Part shown: piece after piece, positions 7,801 to 11,778 of the stretch
Layout: each line of letters begins with the position of its first letter
How positions within the stretch are numbered: position 1 is the first letter of the stretch
Assembly: GCA_026770575.1 (NCBI GenBank)
Contig: MU657192.1
Coordinates: 67,394 to 79,171, forward strand
Direction: 5' to 3'
Origin: Pelagophyceae sp. CCMP2097
Taxonomy: Eukaryota > Sar > Pelagophyceae
DNA length: 11,778 nt
Notes under the pieces: model-generated
The model's input: the letters and a program-made list of their open reading frames with translations, nothing else
Told to the model about the DNA's origin: nothing
Databases searched by the model: none
Translations under genes and position numbers: made by a program

Positions 7801-7808
7801 AGCTAGGT
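7801..7808 (+). repeat. Target site duplication, right (AGCTAGGT)
   Basis: Exact partner of 7386-7393. Removing the element and one copy restores a continuous spacer of about 550 bases between the proposed starts at 7285 and 7832. Confidence 0.9.
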
Positions 7809-7831
7809 TCCATCGAGCCCGCTTACCGGCC

Positions 7832-9337
7832 ATGGCGGCGCGCACGCAGGCGCGCGCGCAGGCGCACGCGGCCGCCGACTCGGACGCGGAGATCAAGGCG
7901 CGTGGGGGCGGGTCCTGGGTCCTGGGCTGCTCTGCCTCTCTGTGGTATCGACTGCGCCGATGTCCCAACGCTCTCCTACGAAGGCCGTCTTCGACTTTTA
8001 CGACACGAACTGCGACGGCCTCGTCGAGGCGGCGATGGCGTCGAGGCTGCTGAAGCAACTCGGGTTTGCCAAGACGGACTTTCCGGGTGAGGTATAGTAT
8101 TACTCTAGGAACAACCCTATGGGAACAAACCTTATGGAAACCCACGCCCGTCCCAACCCCCTTTCGCACCGCCTCAACGGCCGCGTTGTAGACGGCGAGC
8201 TCGTCTCGCGCGCAGCCGCGTCTGCATCGGGCCGGAGCCCAAAGGCGCCGCGGCCTTCAGAAAGGTCGTCTCAGAGGCGTCGAAAACGTCTCTCCCGATT
8301 CCGTAGGTTCCCCGAGGTGTTGGCGGTGTCGGTTGCGCTGGACGACGGCAAAGGGCTGAGCTCGCGGACGAGCAGAGCTTTTAACTTGATGGTGGGACCT
8401 CACGACCGCACGAAGCGGTGCGTGTCGGAAACATGCTTGTATGAAGTGCGACGCCGAGGAAGTGATACGAGGCCGGGCCGATGATGAAACGGGAATGCGT
8501 TGCAAAGAGACGGAAAATCCGATGAAGAGAAACCTCCAGCCCCTCTGCGGATAGGGTTCGCGGGGACCTTGCCAAGACCTTGCCGCAAGGGCCTTGCCGC
8601 AAGGGCCTTGTCACGAGGGCCTTGTCACGAGGGCCTTGTCATGGAGACCTTGTCACGGAAACCTTGCCACGGGATCCTTGCCACGGGATCCTTGCCACGG
8701 TGACCTTGCCGGAACCTTGTCGCAAGGGGCCTCGTCACGGGGACCTTGTCACGGGGACCTTGCGAGAGGGTCCTCGTCAGAGAGAACTTGCCACGGGGTC
8801 CTGGCTTCAGGGTCCTTGGCACGGTGTCACCACGGGGACCTCGTCGCTAAGACGTCGACTCTGGGACCTTGTCTTAGGGACCTTGCCGGGGGCCTTGTCA
8901 CGGGGATCTTCCCACAGGGACCTTGCCACAGGGACCTTGCCATAGGGACCTCGTCGTAGGGACCTTGCCCGGGACCTTGAAGGGCCTTTTGGGGCTTCGA
9001 GCGTGGCGTGGGTTTTACTATAGGAATTACTATAGGAATTACTATAGGTGGTGCGACGGCGCTGACCTGCAAAAGTTCCTCGGCACCTGCGGCATGGAAC
9101 TCTCCGAGGACCACGCCGTGCGTCGGCGGCGCAAAGGCGCCCTGATTGTTCTTCTGCACTAGTATTTACCTGGTATTTACTGAGACATCTTAGGAACGCA
9201 TCGCGGAGATCGTCTCCACGGGCGACACTGAAAAGTTCACGGAGCAGGACCTAACGAAGTACGTCCTATCCAACCAGGCCGCCAAGGGCCCAGCCAAAGG
9301 CGACCGCCGAATGAGCGCTTTTGACGACTTCGTTTAA
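7832..9337 (+). CDS. EF-hand (calmodulin-like) protein, five proposed exons
   Basis: Exon 1 is 7832-7897 (ATG start, 22 codons). Exon 2, 7984-8086, carries an EF-hand: helix AEIK|AVFDFY, loop DTNCDGLVEAAM, helix ASRLLKQLGF. Loop positions 1, 3, 5, 6 and 9 are D, N, D, G and E, but position 12, normally Glu or Asp, is Met, so calcium binding may be weak. Exon 4, 9048-9117 (WCDGADLQKFLGTCGMELSE), and exon 5, 9194-9337, look like a degenerate second EF-hand pair and tail, ending SAFDDFV and TAA. A middle exon at 8192-8417 is tentative: its ends (TTGTAG acceptor, GTGCGT donor) fit the phases of exons 2 and 4, and the total becomes 203 codons, whereas exons 2 and 4 cannot be joined directly in frame. 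Its peptide is basic and unremarkable, and another frame there (KGAAAFRKVVSEASKTS) also looks coding. Intron 1 would be GC-AG (AAG|GCGCGT); intron 2 (105 nt) and intron 4 (76 nt) are GT-AG. Intron 3 is swollen by a 14 bp minisatellite. It is likely a calcium sensor or regulatory light-chain-like protein; partner unknown. Confidence 0.62.
8562..8990 (+). repeat. 14 bp minisatellite inside an intron of the EF-hand gene
   Basis: About 30 units such as GGGACCTTGCCACA, GAGGGCCTTGTCAC and the exact pair GGGATCCTTGCCAC at 8669-8696. It is the same family as 3540-4185, inverted in the window but in the same orientation relative to the local gene. It lies between the proposed donor at 8418 and the acceptor at 9047. 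Open frames through it are repeat by-products. Confidence 0.85.
9012..9047 (+). promoter_or_regulatory. Triplicated 3' splice site, (GAA)TTACTATAG x3
   Basis: TTTTACTATAG, GAATTACTATAG and GAATTACTATAG follow each other with a 12 nt step and end at the proposed exon start 9048. Each copy ends in a usable AG followed by G. Because 12 is a multiple of three, choosing an upstream AG would add in-frame residues (NYYR units) ahead of WCDGADL. Confidence 0.6.
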
Positions 9338-9359
9338 CGGGTTTACAAAATACCGTTCA

Positions 9360-9397
9360 AGGGCCCCGCAGGGGCCGGCTCCTATTACTATCTAAGG
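9360..9397 (-). repeat. Hairpin-headed 38 bp repeat, copy 4
   Basis: It reads AGGGCCCCGCAGGGGCCGGC, then TCCTATTACTATCTAAGG, on the plus strand. It begins 22 bases after the TAA of the EF-hand gene, head first in the sense direction. The following bases (ATTTTTCCACTTTTACCCTT) are the inverted equivalent of 898-925 next to copy 2. Confidence 0.85.
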
Positions 9398-9516
9398 ATT
9401 TTTCCACTTTTACCCTTCAATGTAATGTTCTGAAAAACGTTCCTGACGTTTTTTTAAAAAATTGCGATTTGGGCCGTGGGATCCCCTTCACCTGTCGTAA
9501 CCTTAATTAAACGCGT

Positions 9517-9688
9517 CGCCGATCACTGGTAACCCTCTCGATTGTTGACGCCTTTTTTCCGCAGATTTTTTTCGGCGATAGTTTTACATTCACGTGAGGC
9601 TGTAGAACGATCCCGCGAGGGACCCTTGAAACCCTCTCGTGCGATTGCGCGTGAAGGTTGGGGCAAGAGGTATTTGTTGAGTGTAGAC
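9517..9688 (-). repeat. Dispersed repeat, right copy (inverted partner at 587-769)
   Basis: Its reverse complement matches the left copy block by block, as listed there. It overlaps an open minus-strand frame, 9855-9523, of 110 residues whose second half matches the left copy's ORF. The frame starts within a hairpin (9849-9880) and has no recognised domain, so I do not call it a gene. Confidence 0.8.
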
Positions 9689-9848
9689 CCCAGGGGACAG
9701 GTAAGCCCATAGCAACCACGCACACCCCCGTAGACGGCCTCTGGGAGCCACAACTTTGCGCCACTTGAGACTGGCTTTATCGCCGATGCCCCTTGTATAC
9801 GACGAGTGAAGACGGTCCCAATGGCGAAAGCGGCCATAAAAAAAGAAA

Positions 9849-9880
9849 CTGTCAAGAACGTTCCTCGGAACGTTCGACAG
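9849..9880. repeat. Strong hairpin, GAACGTTCC-TC-GGAACGTTC
   Basis: GAACGTTCC (9856-9864) pairs perfectly with GGAACGTTC (9867-9875) across a two-base loop. CTGTC (9849-9853) and GACAG (9876-9880) extend the stem after a two-base bulge. It lies just left of hairpin repeat copy 5. Confidence 0.75.
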
Positions 9881-9892
9881 GGGCCAAAAAGT

Positions 9893-9930
9893 GCTTAGAT
9901 AGTGATGGGACTCGGCACCTACGGGGCCCT
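9893..9930 (+). repeat. Hairpin-headed 38 bp repeat, copy 5 (diverged)
   Basis: GCTTAGATAGTGATGGGACT, then CGGCACCTACGGGGCCCT, differs from copy 1 at about seven positions and loses some pairing in the stem. It lies about 150 bases downstream, in the minus-strand sense, of the LINE-like ORF stop, again head toward the ORF end. Confidence 0.75.
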
Positions 9931-10040
9931 GGAACGATGACACGTCTGACTGGCGGAGGAAAAATTCGCACCACGACAAAAGTCGATTTAAACGACATTT
10001 CTGGCGATTCTTTTCGGCGACGTGCCCTGGTGCAAATAAG

Positions 10041-10076
10041 AACTAATAATAATTTAGTAATAACTAATAATAATTT
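10041..10076 (-). repeat. AT-rich short repeat tail downstream of the LINE ORF
   Basis: AACTAATAATAATTT occurs exactly at 10041-10055 and 10062-10076, joined by AGTAAT. It begins six bases past the stop codon in the minus-strand sense and probably represents the 3' tail or the end of the untranslated region of the element. Confidence 0.55.
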
Positions 10077-10081
10077 GGGAA

Positions 10082-11121
10082 TCACAGGGCGGCGGGCCCC
10101 GAAGGACTTATCCCTGGCGGAGTCGGCTTAACCAACTTAGCACGTGCATGAAAAATATTGAAAAAGAAGCGATATATAATGGCATCAACACAAGGGGGAG
10201 AGTCATCCCCTAGGATGAAATCAACCTTAGCCGCATCCGAAAGGGATGAAAAGGATGAGATACGTGCTCCTATTTTGGAGAAACACTCATGACGAAGTTG
10301 CACATAGGCACGACATGACCCCAAAACGTGATACGCGGATTCGGGGATTTTTTCTTGACAGCACGGCGTGTGGCGGCATGAAGTAGCGCGAGTAATACCA
10401 GTAGTGGATTGGCTGAGGGGGTGGTTATGATGAGCACCAAGGGCCTCGTAACATTTGAGCCTGAGCTTTGTTTTCAATACGCGGCCTTGTCGAAGTGACC
10501 ATGAAGGATAATGTTTCCGCAGGAGGTAAGGGGCCGTGCGACATGTTGTTGACCACTTCATCAGATTGGGGAGAGTTGTTGATCCTTCGAGCGCACTGGT
10601 GAGCTTCTGTTGCTGGAGAAGGCATAAGAGGTCGTGCCCTTTTACAGTCGCTTGGGCGGGTTTGCACGCCGAGAGCCACCCAAAAGAAGCAGCAAGAGGC
10701 TCGAGGAAGTGGGTGACATTGTTTCGGATGTACTTGTTATTCGGGGCAGGGCCACTCTCTTGCTGGAGGGCCCTATAAATACGTTTAACCATGCTATCAT
10801 CACTTGAAAGGATGATGTGGTTTCTGAATTTGAGCGATGCACATTGTGCACGGATTTGCTGGTCAATTACACCAAGCTCGTAATAAACCGCAGCAGTGTT
10901 GGTGGATACAGGTACACCGAGGAGCCGCGTATAGATTCTATTCATTTGCGTTTGGATGGAGGTGCATTCTGCACCGTTTTGCCATACAGCGGAGTTAAAC
11001 AGAGCCGTGGATAACATCATAGTCTGGATGACTTTCTTTGCAATATTTGTCGGGATACCCTCGGGGGTACATCCCATTTTAATAAGCTGATTCCCCAAAA
11101 CTTTTAATTTACTACCACGGC
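10082..11121 (-). mobile_element. 5'-truncated LINE-like (non-LTR) retroelement, C-terminal part of the polyprotein
   Basis: A minus-strand frame from about 11121 to a TGA at 10082 encodes roughly 345 residues. It begins with KLKVLGNQLIKMGCTPEG, followed by TNIAKKVIQTMMLSTALFNS. It then has the tyrosine-rich segment NRIYTRLLGVPVSTNTAAVY and a C-terminal Cys/His cluster (CRHTPCCQ, then YHVLGSC). This is the arrangement seen downstream of the reverse transcriptase domain in non-LTR elements (thumb-like region, then a zf-RVT-type CCHC finger). The catalytic domain with its YxDD motif is absent, so this is a 5'-truncated, immobile copy, the usual fate of LINE insertions. The frame formally extends to 11221, but its first 33 or so codons are the complement of the MYND finger and do not belong to the element. 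Confidence 0.72.
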
Positions 11122-11133
11122 TCCCTTCGGGAG
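11119..11133. repeat. Short palindrome GGCTCCC-TTC-GGGAGCC at the LINE/MYND junction
   Basis: A perfect seven-base stem with a TTC loop lies exactly where the retroelement frame ends its recognisable protein and the plus-strand MYND frame is about to begin. It may mark the insertion junction. Confidence 0.5.
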
Positions 11134-11143
11134 CCTGGAATAA

Positions 11144-11248
11144 CCGCCGGCCGCCCCGAAGCCCTGCTGCGTCTGCGACGCGCCGGGCAGCAAGCACTGC
11201 ACCAAGTGCAAATCGCGCCACTACTGCTCGAAAAAGTGCCAGCTCGTA
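11144..11248 (+). pseudogene. MYND zinc finger fragment, broken on both sides
   Basis: After a TAA at 11141 the plus strand encodes PPAAPKPCCVCDAPGSKHCT and KCKSRHYCSKKCQLV. This fits the first six ligands of a MYND finger: C-x2-C, x7, C-x2-C, then YC-x3-C. The last two ligands (H-x3-C) are missing because a hairpin repeat starts at 11250. There is no ATG between the retroelement edge and the finger. MYND fingers bind proline-rich peptides and often accompany ankyrin repeats or SET domains; here neither partner is visible. It could be an exon of a gene interrupted by the LINE and the hairpin element, with continuation by splicing (a GT is present at 11246), or a dead fragment. The domain call is firm, gene status is not. 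Confidence 0.7.
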
Positions 11249-11329
11249 CAGGGCCCCGCAGGGGCCGGGAGCCTATTACTATCTAAGAACTGCACCTTCC
11301 CTAGAGCTGATAGCCCTGCGGGGCCCTGT
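11248..11329. mobile_element. 82 bp element with 16 bp perfect inverted ends
   Basis: ACAGGGCCCCGCAGGG (11248-11263) and CCCTGCGGGGCCCTGT (11314-11329) are exact inverted copies. The left part contains hairpin repeat copy 6. No target duplication is visible in the flanks (CAGCTCGT and GCGATGGT). It could be a tiny inverted-repeat element, or two oppositely placed hairpin repeats. Confidence 0.6.
11250..11287 (-). repeat. Hairpin-headed 38 bp repeat, copy 6
   Basis: AGGGCCCCGCAGGGGCCGGG, then AGCCTATTACTATCTAAG, on the plus strand. It starts two bases after the last MYND codon shown, head first in the sense direction, as at the EF-hand gene and the segment at 1117. Confidence 0.85.
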
Positions 11330-11480
11330 GCGATGGTCGCAAAGCTCGAGGGCTTTCTCGCAACAAGCTCGGGCCGACCGTGAGCGTCTTCCCATGCCAG
11401 CATCCGGCCAGCCCGCTGCCATCTCGGCGCCGCATCTCCGAGGCCTGCCCCACTGCCATCTCGGCGCCGCCGATCCGAAC
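11330..11480 (-). other. Possible minus-strand coding segment
   Basis: One minus-strand frame reads ...GRRSRSARACCEKALELCDH... with GC-rich third positions, helical and slightly TPR-like around CCEKALELC, then enters the hairpin end at 11329. It overlaps an 18 bp direct repeat (CTGCCATCTCGGCGCCGC at 11416-11433 and 11453-11470). No splice partners are proven. Other frames are also open, so this is weak. Confidence 0.22.
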
Positions 11481-11696
11481 ACGGCGCGCCGGCGACGGCC
11501 GCGACAGAGGAGCTCTACCGGACTCTATAAGCGACTGCGCACTCTCTCAAAGCCACCTTCCCAGCAGCGGCCCCGAGCGGGGTTTGGGGTGGACCCCGGG
11601 GCGCTGCCTTGACGAGGCACTATTCTTCAGATGGGATTCGGCCGGACAATGGAATTCCGAAGTTCGATTCGGCGATACTTCCGGCGACGTGCGCAC

Positions 11697-11778
11697 CTTT
11701 GCGGCGCGAGCCGTGGCCGCGCGCGGGACGTCGTCCTGGTGCGTCGCGGCGTTCTTGATCCACTCCGGGGCATCACCT
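11697..11778 (-). CDS. Possible exon running off the right edge
   Basis: The minus strand from the window edge encodes GDAPEWIKNAATHQDDVPRA and ends ATARAAK at a GTGCGC donor (11696), phase 0, 27 codons. The donor resembles GTGCGT donors elsewhere in the window, and the peptide is of normal composition. The plus strand is also open here, so only moderate trust is justified. Nothing between 11480 and 11697 looks convincingly coding to me. Confidence 0.3.

Noticed and set aside
7651..8169. Minus-strand frame of 172 codons across the MITE edge and EF-hand exons
   Set aside because: It spans transposon sequence and the complement of the EF-hand exons; the plus-strand EF-hand reading is clearly better.
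9523..9855. A 110-codon minus-strand gene
   Set aside because: It lies wholly in a dispersed repeat, begins inside a hairpin, and its left-copy relative has a stop; treated as repeat sequence.
1..11778. tRNA or rRNA genes
   Set aside because: No cloverleaf with conserved GGTTCRA-type arm or rRNA core word was found on either strand by eye; GGTTCGGGTTT in repeat R lacks the rest of a tRNA.

Overview
The window looks like nuclear DNA of a GC-rich eukaryote, most likely a protist or microalga. Coding stretches are GC-rich and broken by short introns (about 30 to 105 nt) with donors such as GTGCGT, GTGAGG and GTAAGT and acceptors such as TTTCGCAG or TCTTAG. Shine-Dalgarno-spaced operons are absent. 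A MYND finger, an EF-hand gene, a non-LTR retroelement fragment and a small inverted-repeat transposon are all eukaryotic hallmarks. A stramenopile alga of the pelagophyte type is my guess from general character only; nothing here proves it.

Layout. 1-430 is a degenerate GC-rich array. 587-1115 is a stack of dispersed repeat modules. 1117-7285 holds minus-strand coding segments (1278-1117, 1671-1327, 4449-4219, 7285 to about 5440) separated by long minisatellite arrays; the segments from 7285 to 1327 may be exons of one gene whose introns have been swollen by 12-14 bp repeats. 7394-7800 is an intact-looking 407 bp inverted-repeat transposon (MITE) with an exact 8 bp target duplication, lying between the two divergent genes. 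7832-9337 is a plus-strand EF-hand gene with five proposed exons. 9360-9930 carries repeat modules related to those at 587-963 but inverted. 10041-11121 is the 3' part of a LINE-like element on the minus strand. 11144-11248 is a truncated MYND zinc finger on the plus strand, followed by a hairpin element and by low-confidence minus-strand coding segments up to the window edge.

The most interesting pattern is a 38 bp repeat with a hairpin head (AGGGCCCC-GYA-GGGGCC, then a CTATTACTATCTAAGG-like tail). It abuts the downstream edge of coding sequence, in the sense orientation, at three places: the minus-strand coding segment at 1117, the EF-hand stop at 9337 and the MYND fragment at 11248. A partial inverted copy abuts a fourth candidate coding segment at 11330. 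It could be a transposon terminus with a strong site preference, an introner-like element, or a 3'-end element. I cannot tell which from one window.

A second pattern is that the 14 bp minisatellite reads the same way (CCTTGTCACGGGGA) relative to transcription in two divergent genes. No gene's precise molecular function beyond domain level can be given, and all exon structures are hand-made models based on splice-site and phase agreement.
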